Positions 33,418 to 43,300 of a stretch of 64,000 nt of DNA are shown here, piece by piece. Positions within the stretch are counted from its first letter, which is position 1; every line of letters begins with the position of its first letter. A program made the position numbers and the translations under genes. The stretch is from Paramoeba atlantica. Its lineage: Eukaryota > Discosea. The notes beneath the pieces were generated by a model that had not been told where the DNA came from, searched no databases, and worked only from the letters and a program-made list of their open reading frames with translations. Location: contig CDRNVI010000063.1 of NCBI GenBank assembly GCA_977017575.1, forward strand, positions 248,001-312,000, in the 5' to 3' direction.

Positions 33418-36276
33418 CGGGACCCCGGGGCCGGACGACCCCTGTCGCGGTACGGCTGTTCGGGAGGCCGTGCCGTGGAGAAAGTAAACTGCCCTGGTCC
33501 CGGCCAGGTCCCGATCAGAGATTATATTTTAGGTCACGATCAGATTTTGAAAAACATAATTTATATAAAGCTTCCGGAAGACGTGTTAGACAGCTGCGTG
33601 CAACGAGCGGAAGACATTTTCCGCGAAAAGTTTTCTCCTGGAACGCAGGAGATCATGAAAAGAATATGGAGGAGATTCGTGAGTTTCGTGGAAGGAGTCC
33701 ACACCTTGGGATATGTGCTAGACGAAGAGAGAATGCTTGCAGCTTTCGCTCTCCATCTATACGACCAAGAGAAGGTAAAAGGTCAAACGGTGGTACAATA
33801 CCTGTGCCATCTGGTAAACGAGTACTCGCTCTCGGGGGTAAAACTGGATATAGCTCGAATAGACGCTTTAAAAGCGGCCATGATGAGGAGGGCCACTCCC
33901 GCTATAAAGGCAAATCCTATGACCCACGAACAAGTAATTCAATTTTTGGATCAACCGCAGTTAACAGAGATCAAAAAAACGTTCGTGATGGTTTATTGGC
34001 TCAGCGGACAGAGACCTGGAGAACTGTTAGCTCTGGACGTAGACGAAGTGTCAGTGACTTCCGAGGCGAACGACGAAACTCATATGGATGCTAAGTCATA
34101 CCAAGAATGTTACGAATCAGGAAAGAAGTACTCCGCGCTGCATAAGAATGGTGGTCCCGCTGGTCTGGAGAAGGACAATTCGGACGTCTCTGTGGAATGC
34201 TCGCCGGTTAGGTCGCGAACAGTGGTTCGAGGGAGTAGAATTGAGAACTCTAAATCTCGCCTTGAAGAAATTACCGGCGGCGCTGAATCACCCTCGACTG
34301 AGAGACCGTTTCAGTCTATATTCCATTCGCAGGGGAGCGCTCCAACACATGGCGGCTTTGGAAGTCTCAGCGCAAGACATTCAATGTTTGACTCGGCACG
34401 TATCGGAAAACTCTCTCCGAGCGTACCTGGGATCCTATATGGATCCGAAAGCGGTAAAAGGTCTGGAAGTGTCCAGACTATTAGGACAACCCGCTCCCCT
34501 GTATTCAGAATTTCCTGTAGAAGAGAGTCGAACGACTATGTTGGAAAATACTCCGCGGACCCCATCAACGAGGGGGTCGATCATCGAGATCGATTCACCT
34601 CTCCTGGGGACCCAAATTTTCTCCAGGTTAATGGAGAAAAGGGTTCCTTGCGAAATGAGGCAGGCGGACCCATCGGAGCAACAGGACAGTTTTATACCCG
34701 TGGACTCACCTGTCGAAACGACGAGTTTAAACCCCCCCTGCTCGAACCACCAGAGGTTCGAGACACCCCTGTATCAAAAGGTGGCACGAGCATTTCCGTT
34801 ATCAAACCTGTTTCCACATTTTCCCCCGCCCGACAACGTGTCAATATTGGCCAGAAGCGTTCCTGTTTCCACCGTACCGGAACTCACTACTCCGTTTTCC
34901 GAGAGCCCTTGCAAACGAGATCAAAACCATCGATTCCCATCAGCACTACGAAACCTGTTTGGAACCCCCCCTCCTTTTCAATTGCTTGCCACCCCCGTTT
35001 TCGGGTCGGCCCCCCAGCAACAGGGTGTTCGAAGTCGATTACACTTTCCCCTTTCCCCTTGCCCTGTCCAGCCGAAGATCAATCGGGAAACAGATGCTCC
35101 AGTCCAGGCCTTATTTCTAGCCACGACACCACGGACAGAAAACCCAGATCCGATAAGCACCCCCTCTGCCTCGCGGTCCGAGATCCCTCAGGAAGATACT
35201 CCGGATCCGAGGGGGGTTTCTCCTGCCCCTCGCGCGGCTACATCACATCTGAAGACGCTGGGTCAGGGGGAATGTTCGCATGCTCTTCGGGAAGCAACCC
35301 CATATCAGGAAGCATCAAACCGCGCCACCCCACTTCTCACACCCGGTTTCGCCACCCCGCCGACCCCGTTCAATTTCCTGACGTTTCGGGATGCAGATCA
35401 TTGGACCCCACCTCCGCAACCAACGCCGCCACCAAACCCCGCCTCAATAATTCATTACGATCCCCCGCCGCAGATAAAAAGGCACAGAGTTCCTGCATAC
35501 CTGTACAACCCAACGGGGACGGACTACGCGTCCCCAGTTCAATCACGAGCGAGATTCAAAAAAGCCAAACTGGACGAACAAGAGCGGCAACTGGCAAAAG
35601 CGGAACAGGAGGATATGGAAGCTTTAAGAGAGATGGAGACCGATATAGAGCGGGACCTACATGTCCCAACAAAAACGAGGCGATCACAGATAGTGGAGCC
35701 TGCGTCGCCGCACCAATAGGTGTCGGCACCTCGCCATGGAAAGTATTATATGAGTTCGCGTCATACGGGTATGCGCGTTCCGGAAAACTTTTCAGCGAGA
35801 GAAACATACAGAAACCGCCGCAATGGCCTTTGGACCCGATGCCAGCGACGCGTTTAAATTTAGAATTATTAAAAAGCCTAGCACAAGCAGAACACCTGGA
35901 AGCTGAAGTCAATATATTAAAATACTTAGAAGATGAACATTTTAGCAGTTTGACGTGTACAAAATGTACACCTGTCTACAGTGGCGAATCCAAGTACCTC
36001 GCCCCCTTTTTAGGGGATTTAGTGAAAAGTGGTATTTTGAAACCATTACCGCGTCGAAAAGCGAAAATCTGGATGTCAGCGTTTCTAGTTCCAAAACAGA
36101 GAAAACGTACCTTAAGAGCGATACTAAATGCGATCCCACTGAACGAGATACAGGAGATGGTTCCCGGACCATTAGAGCTTCCGGGGTTATCTGACATTGC
36201 AGACATGATTCGGAGGCACGACTTTTTCTGCGAAACAGACGGGAAGAGCTGGTACAATCAATTCGATCTTCCATAA
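33418..36276 (+). CDS. Pol frame 1: YR N-terminal half and RT N-terminal half
   Basis: The gag frame continues without a stop from the codon after the gag TGA to TAA at 36274-36276. Codons near 33530-34060 give an all-helical core-binding region followed by recombinase box I 'YWLSGQRPGELLAL', with the first catalytic Arg. Beyond about 34100 the recombinase continues in frame 2 while frame 1 stays open for 540 more codons with Ser/Arg/Pro-rich sequence of unclear value. From about 35750 it encodes the RT N-terminal part: a conserved 'PPQWPLD' leader, 'SAFLVPKQRKRTLRAILNA' and the motif A region 'ETDGKSWYNQFDL' with the first catalytic Asp. It ends at a TAA inside the RT domain. The first possible start after the gag stop is a GTG at 33475, so expression may depend on readthrough. 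Confidence 0.65.
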   Translation, partial: RDPGAGRPLSRYGCSGGRAVEKVNCPGPGQVPIRDYILGHDQILKNIIYIKLPEDVLDSCVQRAEDIFREKFSPGTQEIMKRIWRRFVSFVEGVHTLGYVLDEERMLAAFALHLYDQEKVKGQTVVQYLCHLVNEYSLSGVKLDIARIDALKAAMMRRATPAIKANPMTHEQVIQFLDQPQLTEIKKTFVMVYWLSGQRPGELLALDVDEVSVTSEANDETHMDAKSYQECYESGKKYSALHKNGGPAGLEKDNSDVSVECSPVRSRTVVRGSRIENSKSRLEEITGGAESPSTERPFQSIFHSQGSAPTHGGFGSLSARHSMFDSARIGKLSPSVPGILYGSESGKRSGSVQTIRTTRSPVFRISCRRESNDYVGKYSADPINEGVDHRDRFTSPGDPNFLQVNGEKGSLRNEAGGPIGATGQFYTRGLTCRNDEFKPPLLEPPEVRDTPVSKGGTSISVIKPVSTFSPARQRVNIGQKRSCFHRTGTHYSVFREPLQTRSKPSIPISTTKPVWNPPSFSIACHPRFRVGPPATGCSKSITLSPFPLPCPAEDQSGNRCSSPGLISSHDTTDRKPRSDKHPLCLAVRDPSGRYSGSEGGFSCPSRGYITSEDAGSGGMFACSSGSNPISGSIKPRHPTSHTRFRHPADPVQFPDVSGCRSLDPTSATNAATKPRLNNSLRSPAADKKAQSSCIPVQPNGDGLRVPSSITSEIQKSQTGRTRAATGKSGTGGYGSFKRDGDRYRAGPTCPNKNEAITDSGACVAAPIGVGTSPWKVLYEFASYGYARSGKLFSERNIQKPPQWPLDPMPATRLNLELLKSLAQAEHLEAEVNILKYLEDEHFSSLTCTKCTPVYSGESKYLAPFLGDLVKSGILKPLPRRKAKIWMSAFLVPKQRKRTLRAILNAIPLNEIQEMVPGPLELPGLSDIADMIRRHDFFCETDGKSWYNQFDLP
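34058..35719 (+). CDS. Frame 2: C-terminal half of the tyrosine recombinase plus Pro-rich linker
   Basis: The frame opens after TGA at 34055 and has an ATG at 34088. It supplies the rest of the recombinase: a strand 'IRMVVPLVWRR', then 'SIRRGALQHMAAL' (second Arg; the usual first His position reads Ser), 'TRHVSENSLRAYLG' (RH and the nucleophile Tyr), so the set R...R-H...Y is complete when joined with frame 1. From about residue 130 onward it is a 370-residue Pro/Thr/Ser-rich linker with many TP repeats, ending in a charged helix (EQERQLAKAEQEDMEAL). It stops at TAG 35717-35719, just before the RT domain in frame 1. A +1 shift near 34060-34100, programmed or mutational, is needed to join the halves. 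Confidence 0.7.
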   Translation, partial: LPRRTTKLIWMLSHTKNVTNQERSTPRCIRMVVPLVWRRTIRTSLWNARRLGREQWFEGVELRTLNLALKKLPAALNHPRLRDRFSLYSIRRGALQHMAALEVSAQDIQCLTRHVSENSLRAYLGSYMDPKAVKGLEVSRLLGQPAPLYSEFPVEESRTTMLENTPRTPSTRGSIIEIDSPLLGTQIFSRLMEKRVPCEMRQADPSEQQDSFIPVDSPVETTSLNPPCSNHQRFETPLYQKVARAFPLSNLFPHFPPPDNVSILARSVPVSTVPELTTPFSESPCKRDQNHRFPSALRNLFGTPPPFQLLATPVFGSAPQQQGVRSRLHFPLSPCPVQPKINRETDAPVQALFLATTPRTENPDPISTPSASRSEIPQEDTPDPRGVSPAPRAATSHLKTLGQGECSHALREATPYQEASNRATPLLTPGFATPPTPFNFLTFRDADHWTPPPQPTPPPNPASIIHYDPPPQIKRHRVPAYLYNPTGTDYASPVQSRARFKKAKLDEQERQLAKAEQEDMEALREMETDIERDLHVPTKTRRSQIVEPASPHQ

Positions 36277-37302
36277 GCGGCGTTACCATTCTTTGCGATT
36301 CGTGTTTCGGGTCGCACATACGCTTGGTCTACATTACCCATGGGGTGGAAGAGTTCAGTGAAGATCGCACATGCCGCTACATCCATTCTTCACCATTTAC
36401 CGGGAGCTAAAAGTGAAACCTTGATGTTCATTGATAATGGCTACCGGTTCTCAAATTCAACAAAGGACTTGGAGAACGACATCGGTGAAGCTTTAGTAAG
36501 AGCAGAAAAAGTCTCAGCCACTTTAGTCGTTACAACACCGCCGCAAGCGGCGGGAACCATTTTAGGCGTTCAGGTAGATCTATCTCGAAAGACCCTTTGT
36601 TTACCCCGCGAATTTATTGAGAAGTTGGTAGCTTTGCGCAACACGTTTGAAACTCTTCAACGAATCCAATCTAGGCCCTCACATCGCTTAGTGTGGAAGG
36701 TACTGGGAACTATTTTTTGGGCCGCACGAGTGCTGGGGATTGCACAATGCGACTACATAACGGTGATGCTATGGATTCGCAACAGAGCCCGGTTTCTTTC
36801 TTGCAATCCGATCTACTGGGACAAGACCTGTTGGATGCGACCGGAATTTGTTACAGCCTTGATTGAACTCCTAAATCGTATCGAAATCAACACACCCCGG
36901 AGCGTTGGAGAGTCAGCAGACGAAAGTGAGCGTATCTACGTGGACGCGTCACAGGGCAGATGGGGTCTCGACTGGTGGGAAGCAGGGAATCTGCGAGATC
37001 GCAGTGGTATTTTTCCCTCCTGGTTGAAAGAGAAGCCAATCGCCTATAAAGAACTGTATGCTGCTGAGATGGGTCTGAAGGAATGTAAAGAACGAAAATT
37101 AAAAAATGTGACCATTATCTCTGACAACAAGAATGTAGTATCATGGATGTCCCGCTGGTGCGCGGGTCCTCCTCTTATTATGTCGTGGTTGCAGCGTCTG
37201 CGAAATGATTATTATGTGAAGGGCACGTTCAGGGAAATCATCTGGACAAGTTCGGATACAAATCTAGCGGATGCGCCATCCCGACGGGGAGGATCAGCCT
37301 AG
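36277..37302 (+). CDS. RT C-terminal half and RNase H of the YR retroelement
   Basis: In the same frame as the upstream RT half, separated only by TAA at 36274. The first codons read AALPFFAIRVSGRTYAWSTLPMGWKSS, the motif B region, so the ATG at 36340 inside motif B is not a natural start. The catalytic motif C is 'MFIDNGYRFS': the usual second Asp is Asn. RNase H follows, with D in 'IYVDASQGRWGLDWW', E in 'AYKELYAAEMGL', D in 'TIISDNKNVVSW' and D in the 'NLADAPSR' signature typical of Ty3/DIRS-type RNase H. It ends in TAG. Its product would need readthrough of the TAA, or the copy is inactive. Confidence 0.75.
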   Translation, partial: AALPFFAIRVSGRTYAWSTLPMGWKSSVKIAHAATSILHHLPGAKSETLMFIDNGYRFSNSTKDLENDIGEALVRAEKVSATLVVTTPPQAAGTILGVQVDLSRKTLCLPREFIEKLVALRNTFETLQRIQSRPSHRLVWKVLGTIFWAARVLGIAQCDYITVMLWIRNRARFLSCNPIYWDKTCWMRPEFVTALIELLNRIEINTPRSVGESADESERIYVDASQGRWGLDWWEAGNLRDRSGIFPSWLKEKPIAYKELYAAEMGLKECKERKLKNVTIISDNKNVVSWMSRWCAGPPLIMSWLQRLRNDYYVKGTFREIIWTSSDTNLADAPSRRGGSA

Positions 37303-40300
37303 ACGGAAAATTGCTATTCGTGAAAAGCGACGATTAAGATAAACTTACTGGAATTTCTATAGTTTCTCTTGGATAACAGCAACTAAATCCGTCGAACCGG
37401 AGGACGACCAACATGGTTATACACTTATTCTGAAATATTTAAGAAACTACGACTTGAATTGAATATAAGCTTAGTACTAACGAACAGAACTGTATTACGT
37501 TATTGTGTTATTCTCAAAGTAGAAACTGTTCCCAACAATGAAATTTTGGCGTCTACCTCATTTAGCACATCCTTTTGGTATCTATATTTTCTTCTTCGCT
37601 CGGCATGTAACTCGGACGCTATGGAAAAAGATATTTTATTTATAAAAGGATTTTCTATAGACGCAAATATGCAAAATTTCCTGTTGGAGTTTCTTGAATC
37701 ACACTTATTCTGAAATATTTAAGAAACTACGACTTGAATTGAATATAAGCTTAGTACTAACGAACAGAACTGTATTACGTTATTGTGTTATTCTCAAAGT
37801 AGAAACTGTTCCCAACAGTGAAATTTTGGCGTCTACTTCATTTAGCACATCCTTTTGGTATCTATATTTTCTTCTTCGCTCGGCATGTAACTCAGACGCT
37901 ATGGAAAAAGATATTTTATTTATAAAAGGATTTTCTATAGACGCAAATAAGCAAAATCTCCTTTTGGAGTTTCTTGAATCACACTTATTCTGAAATATTT
38001 AAGAAACTACGACTTGAATTGAATATAAGCTTAGTACTAACGAACAGAACTGTATTACGTTATTGTGTTATTCTCAAAGTAGAAACTGTTCCCAACAGTG
38101 AAATTTTGGCGTCTACCTCATTTAGCACATCCTTTTGGTATCTATATTTTCTTCTTCGCTCGGCATGTAACTCGGACGCTATGGAAAAAGATATTTTATT
38201 TATAAAAGGATTTTCTATAGACGCAAATATGCAAAATTTCCTGTTGGAGTTTCTTGAATCATACTTATTCTGAAATATTTAAGAAACTACGACTTGAATT
38301 GAATATAAGCTTAGTACTAACGAACAGAACTGTATTACGTTATTGTGTTATTCTCAAAGTAGAAACTGTTCCCAACAGCGAAATTTTGGCGTCTACTTCA
38401 TTTAGCACATCCTTTTGGTATCTATATTTTCTTCTTCGCTCGGCATGTAACTCGGACGCTATGGAAAAAGATATTTTATTTATAAAAGGATTTTCTATAG
38501 ACGCAAATAAGCAAAATCTCCTTTTGGAGTTTCTTGAATCACACTTATTCTGAAATATTTAAGAAACTACGACTTGAATTGAATATAAGCTTAGTACTAA
38601 CGAACAGAACTGTATTACGTTATTGTGTTATTCTCAAAGTAGAAACTGTTCCCAACAGTGAAATTTTGGCGTCTACCTCATTTAGCACATCCTTTTGGTA
38701 TCTATATTTTCTTCTTCGCTCGGCATGTAACTCGGACGCTATGGAAAAAGATATTTTATTTATAAAAGGATTTTCTATAGACGCAAATATGCAAAATTTC
38801 CTGTTGGAGTTTCTTGAATCATACTTATTCTGAAATATTTAAGAAACTAGGACTTGAATTGAATATAAGCTTAGTACTAACGAACAGAACTGTATTACGT
38901 TATTGTGTTATTCTCAAAGTAGAAACTGTTCCCAACAGTGAAATTTTGGCGTCTACCTCATTTAGCACATCCTTTTGGTATCTATATTTTCTTCTTCGCT
39001 CGGCATGTAACTCGGACGCTATGGAAAAAGATATTTTATTTATAAAAGGATTTTCTATAGACGCAAATATGCAAAATTTCCTGTTGGAGTTTCTTGAATC
39101 ATACTTATTCTGAAACATTTAAGAAACTACGACTTGAATTGAATATAAGCTTAGTACTAACGAACAGAACTGTATTACGTTATTGTGTTATTCTCAAAGT
39201 AGAAACTGTTCCCAACAGTGAAATTTTGGCGTCTACCTCATTTAGCACATCCTTTTGGTATCTATATTTTCTTCTTCGCTCGGCATGTAACTCGGACGCT
39301 ATGGAAAAAGATATTTTATTTATAAAAGGATTTTCTATAGACGCAAATATGCAAAATTTCCTGTTGGAGTTTCTTGAATCATACTTATTCTGAAATATTT
39401 AAGAAACTACGACTTGAATTGAATATAAGCTTAGTACTAACGAACAGAACTGTATTACGTTATTGTGTTATTCTCAAAGTAGAAACTGTTCCCAACAGTG
39501 AAATTTTGGCGTCTACCTCATTTAGCACATCCTTTTGGTATCTATATTTTCTTCTTCGCTCGGCATGTAACTCGGACGCTATGGAAAAAGATATTTTATT
39601 TATAAAAGGATTTTCTATAGACGCAAATATGCAAAATTTCCTGTTGGAGTTTCTTGAATCATACTTATTCTGAAATATTTAAGAAACTACGACTTGAATT
39701 GAATATAAGCTTAGTACTAACGAACAGAACTGTATTACGTTATTGTGTTATTCTCAAAGTAGAAACTGTTCCCAACAGTGAAATTTTGGCGTCTACCTCA
39801 TTTAGCACATCCTTTTGGTATCTATATTTTCTTCTTCGCTCGGCATGTAACTCGGACGCTATGGAAAAAGATATTTTATTTATAAAAGGATTTTCTATAG
39901 ACGCAAATATGCAAAATTTCCTGTTGGAGTTTCTTGAATCATACTTATTCTGAAACATTTAAGAAACTACGACTTGAATTGAATATAAGCTTAGTACTAA
40001 CGAACAGAACTGTATTACGTTATTGTGTTATTCTCAAAGTAGAAACTGTTCCCAACAGTGAAATTTTGGCGTCTACCTCATTTAGCACATCCTTTTGGTA
40101 TCTATATTTTCTTCTTCGCTCGGCATGTAACTCAGACGCTATGGAAAAAGATATTTTATTTATAAAAGGATTTTCTATAGACGCAAATAAGCAAAATTTC
40201 CTGTTGGAGTTTCTTGAATCACACTTATTCTGAAATATTTAAGAAACTACGACTTGAATTGAATATAAGCTTAGTACTAACGAACAGAACTGTATTACGT

Positions 40301-43300
40301 TATTGTGTTATTCTCAAAGTAGAAACTGTTCCCAACAGTGAAATTTTGGCGTCTACCTCATTTAGCACATCCTTTTGGTATCTATATTTTCTTCTTCGCT
40401 CGGCATGTAACTCGGACGCTATGGAAAAAGATATTTTATTTATAAAAGGATTTTCTATAGACGCAAATATGCAAAATTTCCTGTTGGAGTTTCTTGAATC
40501 ATACTTATTCTGAAATATTTAAGAAACTACGACTTGAATTGAATATAAGCTTAGTACTAACGAACAGAACTGTATTACGTTATTGTGTTATTCTCAAAGT
40601 AGAAACTGTTCCCAACAGTGAAATTTTGGCGTCTACCTCATTTAGCACATCCTTTTGGTGTCTATATTTTCTTCTTCGCTCGGCATGTAACTCGGACGCT
40701 ATGGAAAAAGATATTTTATTTATAAAAGGATTTTCTATAGACGCAAATATGCAAAATTTCCTGTTGGAGTTTCTTGAATCATACTTATTCTGAAATATTT
40801 AAGAAACTACGACTTGAATTGAATATAAGCTTAGTACTAACGAACAGAACTGTATTACGTTATTGTGTTATTCTCAAAGTAGAAACTGTTCCCAACAGTG
40901 AAATTTTGGCGTCTACTTCATTTAGCACATCCTTTTGGTATCTATATTTTCTTCTTCGCTCGGCATGTAACTCAGACGCTATGGAAAAAGATATTTTATT
41001 TATAAAAGGATTTTCTATAGACGCAAATAAGCAAAATCTCCTTTTGGAGTTTCTTGAATCACACTTATTCTGAAATATTTAAGAAACTACGACTTGAATT
41101 GAATATAAGCTTAGTACTAACGAACAGAACTGTATTACGTTATTGTGTTATTCTCAAAGTAGAAACTGTTCCCAACAGTGAAATTTTGGCGTCTACTTCA
41201 TTTAGCACATCCTTTTGGTATCTATATTTTCTTCTTCGCTCGGCATGTAACTCGGACGCTATGGAAAAAGATATTTTATTTATAAAAGGATTTTCTATAG
41301 ACGCAAATAAGCAAAATTTCCTGTTGGAGTTTCTTGAATCACACTTATTCTGAAATATTTAAGAAACTACGACTTGAATTGAATATAAGCTTAGTACTAA
41401 CGAACAGAACTGTATTACGTTATTGTGTTATTCTCAAAGTAGAAACTGTTCCCAACAGTGAAATTTTGGCGTCTACCTCATTTAGCACATCCTTTTGGTA
41501 TCTATATTTTCTTCTTCGCTCGGCATGTAACTCGGACGCTATGGAAAAAGATATTTTATTTATAAAAGGATTTTCTATAGACGCAAATATGCAAAATTTC
41601 CTGTTGGAGTTTCTTGAATCATACTTATTCTGAAATATTTAAGAAACTACGACTTGAATTGAATATAAGCTTAGTACTAACGAACAGAACTGTATTACGT
41701 TATTGTGTTATTCTCAAAGTAGAAACTGTTCCCAACAGTGAAATTTTGGCGTCTACCTCATTTAGCACATCCTTTTGGTGTCTATATTTTCTTCTTCGCT
41801 CGGCATGTAACTCGGACGCTATGGAAAAAGATATTTTATTTATAAAAGGATTTTCTATAGACGCAAATATGCAAAATTTCCTGTTGGAGTTTCTTGAATC
41901 ATACTTATTCTGAAATATTTAAGAAACTACGACTTGAATTGAATATAAGCTTAGTACTAACGAACAGAACTGTATTACGTTATTGTGTTATTCTCAAAGT
42001 AGAAACTGTTCCCAACAGTGAAATTTTGGCGTCTACTTCATTTAGCACATCCTTTTGGTATCTATATTTTCTTCTTCGCTCGGCATGTAACTCAGACGCT
42101 ATGGAAAAAGATATTTTATTTATAAAAGGATTTTCTATAGACGCAAATAAGCAAAATCTCCTTTTGGAGTTTCTTGAATCACACTTATTCTGAAATATTT
42201 AAGAAACTACGACTTGAATTGAATATAAGCTTAGTACTAACGAACAGAACTGTATTACGTTATTGTGTTATTCTCAAAGTAGAAACTGTTCCCAACAGTG
42301 AAATTTTGGCGTCTACCTCATTTAGCACATCCTTTTGGTATCTATATTTTCTTCTTCGCTCGGCATGTAACTCGGACGCTATGGAAAAAGATATTTTATT
42401 TATAAAAGGATTTTCTATAGACGCAAATATGCAAAATTTCCTGTTGGAGTTTCTTGAATCATACTTATTCTGAAATATTTAAGAAACTACGACTTGAATT
42501 GAATATAAGCTTAGTACTAACGAACAGAACTGTATTACGTTATTGTGTTATTCTCAAAGTAGAAACTGTTCCCAACAGTGAAATTTTGGCGTCTACCTCA
42601 TTTAGCACATCCTTTTGGTATCTATATTTTCTTCTTCGCTCGGCATGTAACTCAGACGCTATGGAAAAAGATATTTTATTTATAAAAGGATTTTCTATAG
42701 ACGCAAATAAGCAAAATTTCCTGTTGGAGTTTCTTGAATCACACTTATTCTGAAATATTTAAGAAACTACGACTTGAATTGAATATAAGCTTAGTACTAA
42801 CGAACAGAACTGTATTACGTTATTGTGTTATTCTCAAAGTAGAAACTGTTCCCAACAGTGAAATTTTGGCGTCTACCTCATTTAGCACATCCTTTTGGTA
42901 TCTATATTTTCTTCTTCGCTCGGCATGTAACTCGGACGCTATGGAAAAAGATATTTTATTTATAAAAGGATTTTCTATAGACGCAAATATGCAAAATTTC
43001 CTGTTGGAGTTTCTTGAATCATACTTATTCTGAAATATTTAAGAAACTACGACTTGAATTGAATATAAGCTTAGTACTAACGAACAGAACTGTATTACGT
43101 TATTGTGTTATTCTCAAAGTAGAAACTGTTCCCAACAGTGAAATTTTGGCGTCTACCTCATTTAGCACATCCTTTTGGTATCTATATTTTCTTCTTCGCT
43201 CGGCATGTAACTCAGACGCTATGGAAAAAGATATTTTATTTATAAAAGGATTTTCTATAGACGCAAATAAGCAAAATCTCCTTTTGGAGTTTCTTGAATC

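Larger units (their letters stand above)
32491..37453 (+). mobile_element. Tyrosine-recombinase (YR) retrotransposon, DIRS/VIPER/PAT-like
   Basis: The internal region is 32600-37420 (about 4.8 kb), bordered by satellite-derived sequence on both sides. Order on the plus strand: gag-like ORF (32620-33417), tyrosine recombinase (from 33475, frame change near 34060-34100), Pro/Thr-rich linker, reverse transcriptase (about 35750-36560) and RNase H (about 36900-37302). No integrase or LTRs were seen. Recombinase plus RT/RNase H defines YR elements, and recombinase upstream of RT is the order reported for kinetoplastid VIPER-like elements. The 33-bp sequence at both internal borders may be the recombination site or part of split direct repeats. 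Two in-frame stops and a frame change mean it is either recoded or partly decayed. Confidence 0.85.

Noticed and set aside
33414-34094. 226-codon frame 0 ORF in the retroelement
   Set aside because: It starts at GTG, has no domain, and overlaps the recombinase core in frame 1, which has recognisable motifs.
36274-36276. Reassigned TAA codon in the host nuclear code
   Set aside because: RPS13, BUD23, AMPK-beta and the SUMO protease end in TAA at the expected length, so TAA is a normal stop here.
38900-39118. 72-residue minus-strand ORFs in five units (also at 39740, 48420, 54580, 62700)
   Set aside because: They appear only where the variant gaaacattt happens to create an ATG on the minus strand. 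Chance products of one polymorphism.
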